Shown piece by piece: positions 21,166 through 33,451 of a stretch of 64,000 nucleotides of DNA. Position 1 is the first letter of the stretch; each line of letters opens with the position of its first letter. Source of the stretch: Ricordea florida (Eukaryota; Cnidaria; Anthozoa; Corallimorpharia; Ricordeidae); the NCBI GenBank assembly GCA_949710005.1, contig OX453276.1:20014149-20078148 (forward strand), read 5' to 3'. The position numbers and the translations under genes are program-made. The notes under the pieces are model-generated. The model had not been told where the DNA came from. It did not search any database and saw only the letters and a program-made list of their open reading frames with translations.

Positions 21166-22853
21166 CAATCGTTCGTCATGATGGCTGACACGCTGGATGG
21201 TGAGTGAATATATTTCCTCGCGAAGCGAGGCCGAAGGCCGAGCGTAGCGAGGTTACTAATCGTGTCGCTTTCGGTCAGACCACGTGGCTCGCAAGCCCGA
21301 GTTAATCGAGCCGAGAGTTTTTGTGGTTACTCCGTCCTACGGAGTACCACTATGTCATGGCGCTATGCGAGTCCGTCCGTAACAATAGAATGTGACGTCA
21401 CAATGGGATGACGTCTCTGGCCTAAGGCCAAGGTCGGTGCGTGTAAATAAAGGCATTTTTATGTCCTTTTAGATCATTATTTCTTAAATTTTAATCGATT
21501 AAGGAAATCCTATTTCAGGTTTCTTCTGCCGGGTAATTGAAGAGAAAAAGTATTTTTCAGATTTTCGCAGACTCGTGAAAACAGTTCTGAAACCAAGAGA
21601 TATTATATAAAAGATATTATACAAAAGTCTGGCATAATCCCTACTTTCAGTAGGTAATCTAATAAAGATTCAATATATTAAATTATACCTGAGAATTTAT
21701 TTCTTGAATTTTAGAGTTTAGAAAACAACAGAACGACGAACGCGAATAAAAAAACATCGACATTCACTTCTACAAAAAATTTGAAACGCATAATATGAAT
21801 CAGGGTTCAAAATAAAATTTCGGCATCTGGCCTAAATTTGTCGGCTTTTTATTTTCAAGGCTCATATTTTACCGGCTGTCAATACTAGTAATGTTCTCAC
21901 ACTTTCCGCGACTACCTGTTGCCTAGCACGTGACCAAAATCTTCCTGAATGAAATTTCGCTTTCTTCCGTGGGAAACCTTGGGATTGTAAACTGATTAAA
22001 ACAAGATTTCGCAAATATCCCATGCTTTGGACTGCTGATAAAATTTAAGTGCCAAAATATTTTCACTTAAATTAACGTGTTTCGCCGCGACAGTTCACTT
22101 CCAAACAAATTATGTGAACGGCTCCTTTGTGTTTATTTAAGCGTGAAATATGCAACTTTGTCTGGACAAACTGTTGCGCTTCTTCACTCACAAGCACGGA
22201 AATCCGTGTTATCAAGCAATATTAATACAAAACTGACTTTAATTTGAACGTGTGAAAATGCTTAACAACCGGCACTAAACAAGTTTTTGTGCAAAAAAAT
22301 GTTTTTAACACATGTAGAAACATAAAGGCGGTAATTTATGCAAAGGTTTTTTTTCACGCTTGAACAAACACGTAAAAGAGTTGTTCCCGTAGCCTGCGAA
22401 TACAGCCGCTTCAATTCTCCAAACTATTTTCTATTCTTTCTAACAGTTTAAAACGTTTTTCAAAAAGCCTTTGAATTGTTTGAATTTTCTATAATATCTA
22501 TATTAGATAATAGTCACTCAAAAATATTATAGATGCTTAATTTTTCCACTGAACATTCGAAACATAAAAGAAAATAACATCTGCATGCATTGCATATAGC
22601 CAATGTTCACCTGACTCTGGATGTTAAAGAAGTACCTGTATTTTTTCACTATGAAAAAGGCTTTTAAAAAACGAGTTTCCATTTATCCTTAACATTTTGT
22701 AGTCACCACACGCACTCACTGAGTGCCTTTAATTATATATGTATATATATATATATTTTAAGGGTGTCCGTTCGCAGGCCAGGTTACGTAGCAACGTTAC
22801 TCCATGTGAAATTCCTCCATTACGAATTCCTTTAATGATGTTTTGAAAATAAT
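21166..22853. other. MULE interior, no gene recognised
   Basis: AT-rich sequence with a GAAGCGAGGCCGAAGGCCGA palindromic stretch near 21,223 and a TA microsatellite near 22,735-22,757. No coding evidence. Confidence 0.4.
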
Positions 22854-23218
22854 GGTTGTTTACCATTTACCACAAATTCCCGGAAATTTCGGTTTGGAAT
22901 TTTCGTTCGGAAAGAACGGTACGTGTCGTTTACCATTTGCCCCCAAATTTCCGGATTGTCGCGCCGCGCTAGACTGGATTTATATTTGTTGTTGTTGAAG
23001 CGATTGCGCTCGGAGAGAACTGAAACTAGTACGAAACTGGAGGAACTTGTAAATGGTAAACGAATTTCCATTTGGAACTCGTCTGGCGTCCCAACCGGGA
23101 AAACGGGACTACCTTTTCAGAATTTCCGTTTGTCCCGGGAATTTTCCAGTGGGACGAACCGAAAAAACGTTTACCATTTACATCCCAACCGGAATTTGTG
23201 GTAAATGGTAAACAACCA
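22854..23218. repeat. MITE, about 365 bp
   Basis: The left end GGTTGTTTACCATTTACCAC is inverted at the right end (23185-23218). Further GTTTACCATTT units lie inside. AAT on both sides may be a 3-base target duplication. It is nested in the MULE. Confidence 0.65.
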
Positions 23219-24632
23219 ATGTGAATTTTGTGGAAACCGATTTCACTCGTCTTGGAAGTACATCCCAGCAAGAAGATCTCCAACATATACAAGAAAGAAT
23301 GGTGAGAGATCGTCGTCGAGTAAGTTTGAATGCCGCAAGAAATCGGCACACGGGAAGCGGCGACTCAAAGCAGAGATTGAGAAACGACGGTAAGGACGAT
23401 AACAAGAGACATCGCAGCTAAGACAACAACTGCTCGCTCAAAAAAGCAAAGGAATCAGCAAGGAAAAGGACCAGGAATACCATCAAGTTACCATCAAGTT
23501 AGATTGGAAATTGAATTTGTTATCGATAGAAACAAAGACTCGTTTTAGGTATACAGGACATGAGCAAGCGATTACATAACGAAATTGGCGAACAAAATTT
23601 AGCAAAATGACTTAGAACGGAAACCGAGTAGGAACGACTTCCAGCATGCAGACAGAATCAGAAGACGAACGACAAAACAGATTACCATATCGTCGTGAAA
23701 AAGGTGCCAGGAAAGGGGAAACAGAAACCAACCGCAAAGAAATGAAGGATGACAGTCACGTAGTGTTAATACTGCAATGAGAATGCAAGTAGGTATTTTT
23801 CGTAGTGAAACGATTGCCTTCCATTTGAAAGAAATTCCCAATACAGAGATTGCAGTTGTGATGGCAATTATTTATAATTATGTGATCTGATATCATTGCA
23901 ACAGTGAAAATATATTGTAGATTTGTTTGATGCAACAGTTATGTTCAGCATTTTCAACAGAAAACATACCAAACAATAAGTTACCGGTTCTGCAATATTA
24001 TCACTGATCAATGCAATTATTTGTAAATAAAGCAGATGTTGTTACTGACTTCTGAGTAGTATTTCTCTTTGCTATATTTCTTTGCTACATATATGTATTA
24101 CGTAATTAAAAAGTTTCGTTGGGACAGACAAGTTCCATAGCCATTTCAAAATGGGTTTTTACTTTGAGTTCCATGTATTCCTGGGAATTACTCTCTTAGC
24201 ACCCACCCTTTTCTCACAAATGAAAAGTTAATTTAAGCCCTACTTTGCAAAATTAGACAACATCTTAACCTTTTTCCTTAATGCTGTTTTATTCATTTTT
24301 ATGATGTCAAATACAAATATTTAATAACAACCACAATATACAGTTAACCTTTTACATTGGAAAAGCTCTACAAGGGAGAAACTAAATTTTAAAATGCCAA
24401 AATTTTTAGCGATTATTCTTATATATTCATTGCAAAGGTGCTGTATGTAATAACAAGTCTTTGAAGTTTCCTAAATGCCCTATGCTTTCAATCATGATTT
24501 TCCACACTAACTGTATGGACTAATGACTGCACTGGCATGATTGCCACAGGTCAGGAAATGGTAAAGGAAAAAAATTCTTCAAGGTCAGTGAAAAGTAAGG
24601 GAATTTCAAATCAAGTCAGGGAAAAGTGAAAT
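23219..24632. other. MULE interior, no gene recognised
   Basis: A basic short frame near 23,221-23,421 lacks a supported domain. The remainder is AT-rich, ending in GGTCAGGGAAAAGT-type repeats that border the piggyBac. Confidence 0.35.
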
Positions 24633-24636
24633 TTAA

Positions 24637-26347
24637 CCCTTAACATACCAACTACGCATATATGCGTAGAAATATACAACGTCATTATAACGAGCAATTT
24701 TGGGGAAATGTTGGGGCTTGGGCACTGGTGTTTCATTTTAATTTAGTTTACATGAACTATATTTTGAGGCAGAGAAGGCAACTGGTCGTTCGATGGTTTG
24801 TAATAAAAAGTATTGAAATTTTACTTTTCGAGTGCATATTGTGTATGGCTTTTTAAAAATGGCGGCGTGTGCACGATCTCCTGAAACGAACTGTGCCTCT
24901 AGAAGCGATGAAAATGATGTCGAATTCCAATTTATCGACGAAGACAATTTACCTTTGGCTTGCATCAGTGTTTTGGAGCACCCCGAGTCAGAAGAAGAGA
25001 TTAGTTCAGATGATTTGGCTGACTCTAGTGGAGATAAGTCAGAAGAATCGGAAATTAAAGAAGATGAAGTCCTTGAGGAAGAAGAACAGTCGGCATGGAG
25101 CGAAGAAATAAACAGAAGGAACGATATTGACTTCAATGAATTCGTAGGTTTGTCAGCAGATGTGAACCTTAGATCTTTGACATCAAGCAAAGGTTTTTTT
25201 GATCTGTTCTTCACTGACCAGGTATGGGAGTTGTTAGTTACACAGACTAATTTGTATGCAAATCAGAAACGAGGAGCTGCAGAAAATTCTGTGTGGTATC
25301 TAGTGTCTGTAGAAGAAATGAAGGGTTGGGTTGCTGTTTATTTGTGTATGGGAATTATAAATAAGCCAAATATCCTTTCCTACTGGAATACTGACCCCAT
25401 CCTGTCCACCCCATTCTTTGGTGCCACTATGTCAAGGACAAGATTTCTTCAGATTCTGCGTTACCTTCATTTTGTTGATAATTCCCTTGCTCCCGAGCCT
25501 AATTCACCAAATTTTAACAAATTATACAAAATTCAGCCTCTGCTGGATTTAATTATAGCAACGTTCAGGGCTGTATACAAACCTGAGAGGCAACTTGCTG
25601 TGGATGAAACCTTGATCAAATTCAAAGGGAAAATTCATTTCAGACAGTTCATCCCCATAAAACCTAGGTTCGGAATCAAGGCCTTTAAGCTGGCTGAATC
25701 AACCAGTGGCTATGTTCTAGATACCACACATTGAGAGACTACCATTTCAATGACGAAGATCGTGAAGGCCCCAGGTGCCTGACAGAGGGAAGGGGGAGGC
25801 CACAGGGCAGAGGAAGAGGAAGAATTCTTCAAAATAGAACATGACAAGACACTACCATGATGATGGAAGTGCAATTACTAAGGCAAAGTGATTTATGAGA
25901 AAATGAACATGACTTATTGAAAGACTTTCTCAAAGACAATGCTCCAAGATTTTGTTACTTGCAAAATCATTTTTGCTCTTTCTATTTTACTTTAAGGGCT
26001 CATATTTCTGTGAAAAGGACTGTTATTGACACTTGAAATGAATGTTTAATGTTTAAAGGTCATGAATTGATTGAGAAAAAGCAACAATTCTAAAAATATA
26101 TTTACTGCAGGATTTTTAAGTTAGTTCTTCTTGAAATTTAATAATTATGCTAATGTATGCATGCCGTGACGTCATCATATGAGATGTATCCCATAATAAG
26201 ACAAAACAAGTGAAAGATAATCTTATACTGATTAAGAATATATATGGTTATATGGGACTATATTAAAAAGAAACTACTCAACAACTGTTTTTGTGAACAT
26301 CACTAATTTTTGGCCAAAAAAATAATATTCCCGTGGTATGTTAAGGG
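24637..26347 (+). mobile_element. piggyBac element, internally deleted
   Basis: The ends are CCCTTAACATACCA and its inverse TGGTATGTTAAGGG, flanked on both sides by TTAA (24633-24636 and 26348-26351), the diagnostic piggyBac target. The element is 1,711 bp and nested in the MULE. A palindrome CTACGCATATATGCGTAG lies just inside the left end. Only the first part of the transposase remains. Confidence 0.9.
24832..25734 (+). pseudogene. piggyBac transposase, C-terminally truncated
   Basis: The 300-residue frame has an acidic N-terminus and then the DDE_Tnp_1_7 region: VWYLVSVEEMKGWVAVYLCM, MSRTRFLQILRYLHF and the first catalytic Asp in LAVDETLIKFKGK. It stops at STSGYVLDTTH. The later catalytic aspartates and the C-terminal Cys-rich domain are missing, so it cannot be an active transposase. 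The true start is probably ATG at 24859 (MAACARSPETNC). Confidence 0.85.
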
Positions 26348-26351
26348 TTAA

Positions 26352-27158
26352 TACTACTAATTTATTTCTTGCCAATTCAGCGATGGTTTGGTGTGGTCAA
26401 GAATGTGACATGAAATGTGTTGGATTGGTAGAATTAAATGACAAGCTGACTTTGGGTTTCCAAGAAAATCAATCCTTTTTCCATGAATTGGTTATCTTAA
26501 GAAACTATCAATCCATGTACACTGTATGTGACTTTCTGAGCATATTAAATAAATGGGTGGAGAGGTTGGCTGTGAGAGGAGGTTGGAGGTCATTACCAGG
26601 ACTAATTTGTGACTTTTCTAATTTAGTTGGTAAGGGAAATTTTACATTTGTCAGGGAAAAGTCAGGAAATTTAAAGATCTTATGGCTGTGGCAACCATGA
26701 CTAGATTCTAAGCTTAAAAGAAGAAATGGTATTGTTCAGAGTTGAGTAATTTTTACTTCCTACGATACAAACCCTATTCAGAAGAAAAACAGAATTGCTT
26801 GTAGTAGTAGAGGAACAATACCTTTTCCCAGATTAAGACATACACCCCAACCCCAAAACAGTATATTATGTTAAACATAAAAAAATAGCAATACTAATAA
26901 TAATATCAATACCAGTAATAATATTAAAAATGATAATGATAATAATACAATAATAATAATAATCATGATAATTGCAAACAATGAGAAAGTACAAAAAGTA
27001 AAAATAATGTAATAATAAGTAAATACATAAATTGGGGTGTTATACCTCATAGGAAAAACCATTAGGAGTCCTTTAAAAACTAGCTTCGCGAGGTTTTGCG
27101 GGAGTCGTATTTCTAGTTGAATTTATAATCGTTTGCATCTCTGTCTTTTGAGTAAACT
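26352..27158. other. MULE interior, AT-rich
   Basis: This includes a GTCAGGGAAAAGT repeat near 26,654 that echoes the one left of the piggyBac, and an AAT/ATA low-complexity stretch at about 26,880-27,040. No gene. Confidence 0.45.
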
Positions 27159-28182
27159 TTGGAAGCTGACGAGTTTAAACAGCACATGCCCAGACAAAAG
27201 TATGGCGAGATGACTATGGAGGAAAGGAGGAATGTAATGAAGCAGATTTCAAAGCTATGCCCAGACCCACAGTCCTACAAGCAGTGCAAAAGCTTTAAGT
27301 TTACACCAAATGCATCAACTTCTTCCTCCAAAACACCATCGACTGCAGTTGTCAGACCAAGCAGTGTTGTTGACCTGAGACAGCTAGAGGGTCAATTTTC
27401 CAGGGAAGAACTATCCAGCCTTTCAGAAAAGGCGAAAGCCCTTATCCACACCACAGGTGTGCGAGAAGGATTTCAGATAGGCTCGTTGTTGGTTGATAGT
27501 GGTGCTTCGCTTCCTTGCACAGGGTACAGCTTCTTAAGAGTGGCAAGTGTTCCTGTACCTGCACATTTTTTAGTAGAAACAACATCTGCCATCATTGTGT
27601 TGCAGTTGCCAACCAGACCGAAAGGGTTAATGAAATAGTTACAAGCTTCCCAGGAAGGAGCCTAACCCGGGTCAGTACGTCAACGGCACCCAAATCAGTT
27701 GGTACCAAAGTGCCGCCCAGGAAGCGCCCTCGAGAAGAGGCATCCTACCTCCCCAGGCCAGTGTGGATGAGGAGGGATCCCACCAATTGACAGCTGAAGC
27801 CATTGGTGACACAACTGTGGTGATCAGGAAAAGTGCCAAACCTAGTGACCCTCCACCAAGTGCACCCCTTGTCATTAAAAGTATCAGTGGGGGGATAAGA
27901 AAATGTGCTGGATGCAGGAAGCCACTCTCCACCGTTATTGAGGGCTACAATGAGGACGTTGACAAAATGTATTGCTTTGGCCGTTTTGAAGGATACAACT
28001 ACTGGAACGAGACCACTAAGAGGTATCAGGAAACAGCTTCCATGCGGCATTACCACCTCAACCCGGTTTGCACCAGGTTGAGGCAGGCTGAAAGTCCTCT
28101 AAGAATCAGTTCTGAAAACATCCAAATCAGTCCCCACCTTCGCACAGTTATAAAGGAGCGCTTCTCTTATAATCTAATTTAG
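27159..28182 (+). pseudogene. SWIM zinc-finger protein (transposase-associated), broken
   Basis: Three consecutive plus frames (27159-27638, 27515-27790 and 27763-28182) read as one protein with two frameshifts. The middle part carries KCSCTCTFFSRNNICHHCVAVA, the CxCx(n)CxH pattern of a SWIM zinc finger, a domain found in Mutator-like transposases. The last part has a second Cys pair (CAGCRKPL) and an FEGYNYWNE segment. The catalytic DDE region is absent. Its position inside long TIRs suggests it is the residue of the MULE's own gene. Confidence 0.65.
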
Positions 28183-28214
28183 AGAGTACCTTGAATTAAT
28201 TTTTTGCACATTGT

Positions 28215-28390
28215 GTGGTTCCAGTAAATGTCCATACTCCCCCACGCAGAAGGGATTGGAAATTCCGTGGACCAAAGACCCAAAAATTTAAAGCAATGTA
28301 TGAAGCTAAATTAGAATTTCCGGAGGAGTGGGGGGTCATAGGGCAAATCCCTTCCAGGGGGGGGTGTGGATTTTCTGGTGCCACACATTG
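28215..28390. repeat. Inverted-repeat element near the MULE right end
   Basis: TGTGGTTCCAGTAAATGTCC at about 28,212 and a G-run segment ending in GTGCCACACA at about 28,386 form inverted ends. It is a MITE-like unit of about 175 bp without genes. Confidence 0.45.
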
Positions 28391-28539
28391 TATTTTTGGT
28401 ACACAACTTGAAATTGGAACTTCTATTGTTTTGCATTTTTAAAAATCTAGTGTCACATGCACATTTGGCTGCCTAAGGTACCATCTTGCTGATATACTCT
28501 GTGCTTTTGAGAAGGGAGAAAACGATATCTCCAGCATGT

Positions 28540-29280
28540 TTTTGTAGCCTTGTTTTTTCATATTTACATTGTTCACAAGTAAGTGCTTCTGCAGACATTG
28601 TGCATCAGAACTGAAACTTTTGCTTGTGAAGAGTAGTAACCTTACAACAGGAAATGGGATAGTTGATATTTACAGCATGTTTTTAGTGATTTGATTTCAC
28701 CTGTGAAACAACATCCAGCAATTAGTGCGTAAAAGTCACAACTAAGAAAACAATAGAATTAGTGTTAATATTGTGTTAAAGTGAAGTTAGCGTTAGCATT
28801 TAAGTAAAACCACTCCAACCCTCCAAGTTTATTTGTTTCCTTAGTGGCCATTTGGCTATTGACTGCTTGAATTTGGTCGCTAGTGAAAACTTTTAGTCGC
28901 TAAATTAAGCTCAAGTTTTCAATAATTCTTCTCTATTTTACTCGCCAGGCTGGGGACTTTGGTTCAAATTTAGTCCCCAACTTGGAGGGTTGCACTCCAC
29001 ACCCTTGTTTTGTTCATATTTACATCGTGCACAGGTTAGTGCTTCTGCAGACATTGTGCATCAGAACTGAAATGTCTTCTTGTAAATAGTAGTTGTGTTA
29101 CAACAGGAAATGCGATCCGAAAATGTGGTTGTTATTTTCAGCATGTCTTTATAACTTTGTTTTGTTAATATTTACATTGTGCACAAGTTAGTGCTTCTGC
29201 AGACATTGTGCATCAGAACTGAAATGCCGTCTTGTGAGTTGTAGTAATGGTACAACAGGAAATGCGATATGAAAGAAATA
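28540..29280. repeat. Three diverged copies of a roughly 120-bp unit
   Basis: TGCTTCTGCAGACATTGTGC with its flanks (TATTTACATTGT... upstream, ACAACAGGAAATG downstream) occurs near 28,583, 29,040 and 29,193. They are direct repeats without coding content. Confidence 0.7.
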
Positions 29281-29637
29281 AATGTATTTTGTTATGAAGG
29301 AATTTGTTTCCAATATTAATATATACTTGAGAGGTTTTCCTATTGTTTTTTGGCCTTTCATCAAAACCAAATTTCTCCACAATATTAATGCATGATCAAG
29401 AGAAACGTTTGAGAATAAAGAAAATGATCACAAAAGGAAAAATGGTTTGATCTTTTTAAAATTCTCCCTGTGTTTAAATGGCTATTAGATGTTACAGAGT
29501 TGTTTCCTTGGTGTTGTTTTACCCCTCCCCCAACCCGCTCCCCCCCCCACCCACCCAAACAATAATGTTTAACGAGGCGTTAATTCATGATAAATTCAAT
29601 TCTTGGGGGTGTTCGGGGAGGTGGTTTATTCTACAGT

Positions 29638-29880
29638 ATGCGCCTGCAGAACATCTGAGCAGCGGTAATAAAAGATGGCGGATCGCGGTGAAACGATCAA
29701 AACAATCAACTTAGGGATATTTTCTTTCTATTTTTTTTCTCGGTATTTTTTAGTGTTTTTTTAGGTAGTCAAAATAAGTAGTCCATCTAGGTAGTCCATT
29801 TACCAGTCCATCAGGGTAGTCCATTTTGGTAGTCCATCGTGGTAGTCCATGGACTGGGGGTCAGCGAAATGTACCGACCC
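29638..29880. repeat. Right terminal inverted repeat of the MULE
   Basis: Inverse of 20915-21165. It ends GTACCGACCC directly before the duplicated GGTCATATT. Confidence 0.8.
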
Positions 29881-31373
29881 GGTCATATTTTGAGTTCGTA
29901 ACATACCCGTAGATGGAAAAGAATGATGTAAATGTATATATCATAGACCATATATTTAAACTGCGGAGTAATATGTAATAACATTAATTGATTATCACAG
30001 TTATGTACATAACTTAAGCAGCTGTGAAATTAAAGTCAAAAAAAAAAAAAAAAAAAAAAACTTGGAATTGAACGGGATACGAACCCATGACCTCTGCGAT
30101 ACCGGAGCAGTGCTCTACCAACTGAGCTATCAAGCCAAGTGGGAGCTGCTTATATTGTGAGTTCGTAACATATTCGTTGATGGAGAAGAATGATGCAAAT
30201 GAATATATAAAAGACCATATAATTGAACTGCGGAGTAATATGTAACTAGACACTCTTGGGAGCGTTCACTCGGGCTACACTTGATAATACGGCTTCTAAC
30301 AAACGTGAATGTCAGTTTACGCCTAAGTTTTGGATATAATGTATGCTATATGGCTGGTTCCACGACCGCAAAAAACCTACCAGACTGTATATCGCACCGC
30401 AATTCTTGTCGACGTCGTGTTTAAGCTGAGCGATTTTATCAGAAAGTTTTCTAAGGTTTTACAGTGATAACTGGGTTTGTTTACTAATCGAATTAATGTT
30501 GACCAATCAGCTTTCTTGGTTCCCACTGTAGGAAAACAGTTGTGAAACTTGATACCATTCATCTGATTTCAAGTTATCGAAGGCAAAGAAGCGATATGTG
30601 GGGAAAACAACAATATTACTCCTCAGTCGGATATACTTTTCTTACGATTTAGCCTTATTGGTCCTGTTCCCGCTAATGTCTTTCCACACGACCACGTGGA
30701 AAAAAAAGTTGAGTTTGAATAAGAAAAGATCCAGAGATAATTTCGAAAAGAGGCCCGAGGGAATTCAGGCTGACAGACATAGTCACCGAGTTAATAGCTT
30801 TGTTAGCCGTTTTGCGGTCATAATTACCAAGAACTTTATTATAAACAAACAACAAGTTCAATAGATTTTAGAAACAGTCTCTAGCAATCCTTTGTGACGT
30901 CAACCGTTTCACCTGCAAGCGCAATCAAACTTTGAGCGTTATCACGCTTTTGTTGTCAAGTCTTTGTTTTGCAACTACTTTCTACGAGACCACGCATGAG
31001 ACAGACCGCAATTAAGAAAACTTCATCCAAAAATGCTACCAAAATTGAAATTAGATGAAAAAATCCTTATAACTTCCTTTATTCGCGTATTGTTGTCTTG
31101 CACAAATTGTTGACTCGAGGCATCCAACGACGCATGTCTTGTCGCTGTACAAAATTCGTGTATTAACTTCACCTTTTCCATCCCAATGACAACAGCAGCT
31201 GACAAAACAAGAGTTAGTAGTATTCATGTGCATAACATTGGCTTTCAAAGATAGTTCAGAGTACACATCTTCCGCATCCAACATCGATGGTGCAATCACT
31301 TGATGAAGCCTCGTTTTTACAATAGCAATACCCAAGGGCCTCTGCGGGTAGTCCGATTTGCGAAGTTGTCGAT

Positions 31374-31412
31374 AGACTGATAGACTGATAGACTGATAGA
31401 CTGATAGACCGA
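31374..31412. repeat. Octanucleotide tandem repeat
   Basis: The unit GATAGACT repeats about four to five times just before the hAT-like MITE. Confidence 0.75.
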
Positions 31413-31428
31413 AAAGGTAAACCTAGAC

Positions 31429-31876
31429 CAGGGACGGCGGAGCGTATTTTGAAGTGGGGGGGCTGAAAACGAGCGCCGGAGGAGGGAGTTGGTAGGGGGG
31501 TGTGGGGGCATCCTCCCCCAGAAATTTTTGAAATCTAGAGTCTCGGAAATCGTATTTACAACATTCTCCGCTACATACTTCTTGAAATAATTAGCCTGGA
31601 TAAAGCGTAAAATGAAAGGTACTTTTAATGCTTACAGCAATATTTTGGAGGTTATTTCTCAGCCTTCCGGTCTCCAACGCTAACCTGCGGTTTTTGGACA
31701 CAAGCTTCCCGTCTGTGAGAAAGAAGCACACGCTGAGAAAAGGTTAAAAATACGTAAACGCAAAACGTTTCCGACGAGGCTTGTATAAAGTTGTAGCTTA
31801 AACAAAATAAAATGTCATCCTCCTCAAAAGTGGGGGGGCTAAAGCCCCCCCAGCCCCCCCGGCTCCGCCGTCCCTG
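31429..31876. mobile_element. hAT-like MITE, about 448 bp
   Basis: It has the 15-bp ends CAGGGACGGCGGAGC at 31429 and the inverse at 31862-31876. TAGAC occurs directly on both sides. The CAGGG terminus is common in hAT elements, but only 5 bases of duplication are seen where 8 are expected. C/G-run arms lie inside and there is no gene. Confidence 0.6.
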
Positions 31877-32312
31877 TAGACTCGGGCTACCTGTGGTAGT
31901 AGCCCGAGTAATGACATCAATTGATAATCGCAGTTATGTACACAACTTAAGGAACTGTGAAATTGAAGCCTGAAAAAAACTCAGGCCTGAACGGGATTGG
32001 AACCCATGACCTCTGCAATACCAAAGATGTTCTCTACCCACTGAGCTATTAAGCTAACTGGGAGCTGGTCATATTGTGAGTTCGTAACATACTCGTACAT
32101 GGTGAAGAATAATGCAAATGAATATATAAAAGAACATATATTTGAACTGCGGAGTAATATGTAATGACATTAATTGATCTTCACAGTTATGTACACAACT
32201 TAAGCAGCTGTGAAATTAAGACCTGAAAAAAAACAAACAAACAAAGAAACAAACAAAACAAAACCCCAGGCCTGAACGGGATTCGAACCCATGACCTTTG
32301 CGATACCGGAGC

Positions 32313-32449
32313 AGTAGTGGGAATACGCCGGTTCTGTGGGAAACAATATTCAGGGGATTCCCCAGATGCGATACTCTCTCTTGTTGTGAAATAATGGCGT
32401 GGTCTTTTTGTGAAATGAATCACGTGATCACCTCGCGCGCATCACGTGC
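32313..32449. repeat. Left terminal inverted repeat of Polinton copy 1
   Basis: It differs from the reverse complement of the right end at only about three positions over 137 bases. It is followed by tandem repeats. Confidence 0.9.
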
Positions 32450-32572
32450 ACAAGATGTTCAGAAGATGCTCAAGATGTTCAGAAGATGCTCAGGATGTTT
32501 AGAAGATGCTCAAGATGTTCCGAAGATGCTCAAGATGTTCAGAAGATGTTCAGAAGATGTACAAGAGTTGGT
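32450..32572. repeat. Subterminal tandem repeats (left)
   Basis: About six units of a roughly 18-20-base motif, AGAAGATGCTCAAGATGTTC with small variants, lie directly inside the left inverted repeat. The mirror array is at 45728-45920. Confidence 0.85.
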
Positions 32573-32683
32573 CTCTCTTGTTGTGAAATGAATCACATGA
32601 CCACCTCGTGCGCATCATCACCATTCTTTTTCCAAAATGAAAACACCTTAAAGAAATCCCATCCCTTCTTTCAAAACGAACCC

Positions 32684-33329
32684 ATGGCCCAAACTGTTGT
32701 CGTACCACTCGGAACATCTTTCGATATGGAACGTCTTGTCGTTTCACCTCCTGAGCGTAGAAAGTCAAAGATCTTCGCTATGGATGGAGAGACCCCCAAA
32801 AGACTCATGTTCGATCTCGAAGAGGTGGAGGTCAAGCCTCTTCGCGTCTCTCACCCCTATGGAATGAGGGATAAGGACAAGACGAGCACAAACATCAAGG
32901 GAGTGTTCGTCCCATATGATGTCTCAGACGCGAAAGATTCTCGACGATGTGTACTCGCGATGCCTTGACCAAATCATGTCCTTCATGGAGTGTGAAGAAT
33001 TCTTCATGGGGGAGGAGTCGAAGTAATCGTACGTACGCGCCAAGAGCAGAAAAAACTGGTCCATGTTCCTGAAGCCCTTTGTGAAGTATGGAACATTCAA
33101 CATCAACCTCAGAACGAAGGATGATGGTGGTACTCTGAAGTTCCTCACGAAAACGATCGATGGAGAGAAGGGTGAGGTGTCACCCCTTCAATTCACCAAC
33201 GAGAGGTGTAGAGTTCACCCAGGGATTATACTCGAGGATATATACTTCGGAAAGCACGGCACAAACCCTCACGGTGCTTCCATAAGATGCACAATTGCAG
33301 AGATGCAAATCTTGGATGATCACTTCTAA
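32684..33329 (+). pseudogene. Conserved Polinton protein, possibly ssDNA-binding
   Basis: Frame 32684-32968 (starting MAQTVVVPLGTSF) and frame 33063-33329 belong to one protein of roughly 215 residues. A 1-base shift near 32,936 and an in-frame stop near 33,025 separate them. The C-terminal half is beta-rich (KPFVKYGTFNINLRTKDDGG and HPGIILEDIYFGKHG), reminiscent of compact OB-fold-like DNA-binding proteins of large DNA viruses; that is inference. A CCTTAAAG motif lies at 32646. Broken in this copy and absent from copy 2. Confidence 0.5.
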
Positions 33330-33403
33330 GGCAGCGATGATGAGGAAGTCTTTGAATCAGGATTGTTCACTTAGATCCCTCGCGCATACCTCCTACCAGG
33401 TGC

Positions 33404-33432
33404 CTTTCATATCTTGATATGGGATATGAAAG
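33404..33432. terminator. Hairpin between convergent genes
   Basis: CTTTCATATC at 33404-33413 pairs with GATATGAAAG at 33423-33432 around a 9-base loop. It sits between the converging genes that end near 33,329 and 33,452, so a role in 3' end formation is possible. A similar pair occurs at 34777-34801. Confidence 0.4.
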
Positions 33433-33451
33433 ACATTTGGACTCTCTCTCA

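Larger units (their letters stand above)
20915..29880. mobile_element. Mutator-like element of about 9 kb with long TIRs
   Basis: The left end (20915 on) begins GGGGTCGGTACATTTCGCTG and is inverted at the right end (to 29880). The inverted repeats run about 240 bp (to about 21165 and from about 29638). A 9-bp duplication GGTCATATT flanks it at 20906-20914 and 29881-29889, inside a SINE. Long TIRs, a 9-bp duplication and internal SWIM zinc-finger ORFs fit Mutator-like elements. Near the ends, TGGACTACC-type units repeat and may bind transposase. I found no complete DDE transposase, so this copy is defective. It contains a nested piggyBac. Confidence 0.8.
29881..32312. repeat. tRNA-SINE units with inserted small DNA elements
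   Basis: SINE heads on the minus strand lie at about 30070-30135, 31988-32055 and 32272-32312. The last is cut by the Polinton and continues at 46058. Between 30245 and 31909 an insert flanked by TAA interrupts a SINE body. Unclassified short frames such as 31335-31051 show no known domain. Confidence 0.65.

Noticed and set aside
23221-23421. Basic, bZIP-like short frame
   Set aside because: The basic region has no convincing leucine zipper and no conserved extension; probably chance.
32450-32572. Tandem array resembling a CRISPR
   Set aside because: Units are contiguous without unique spacers, lie inside a eukaryotic transposon end, and are mirrored at the other end.
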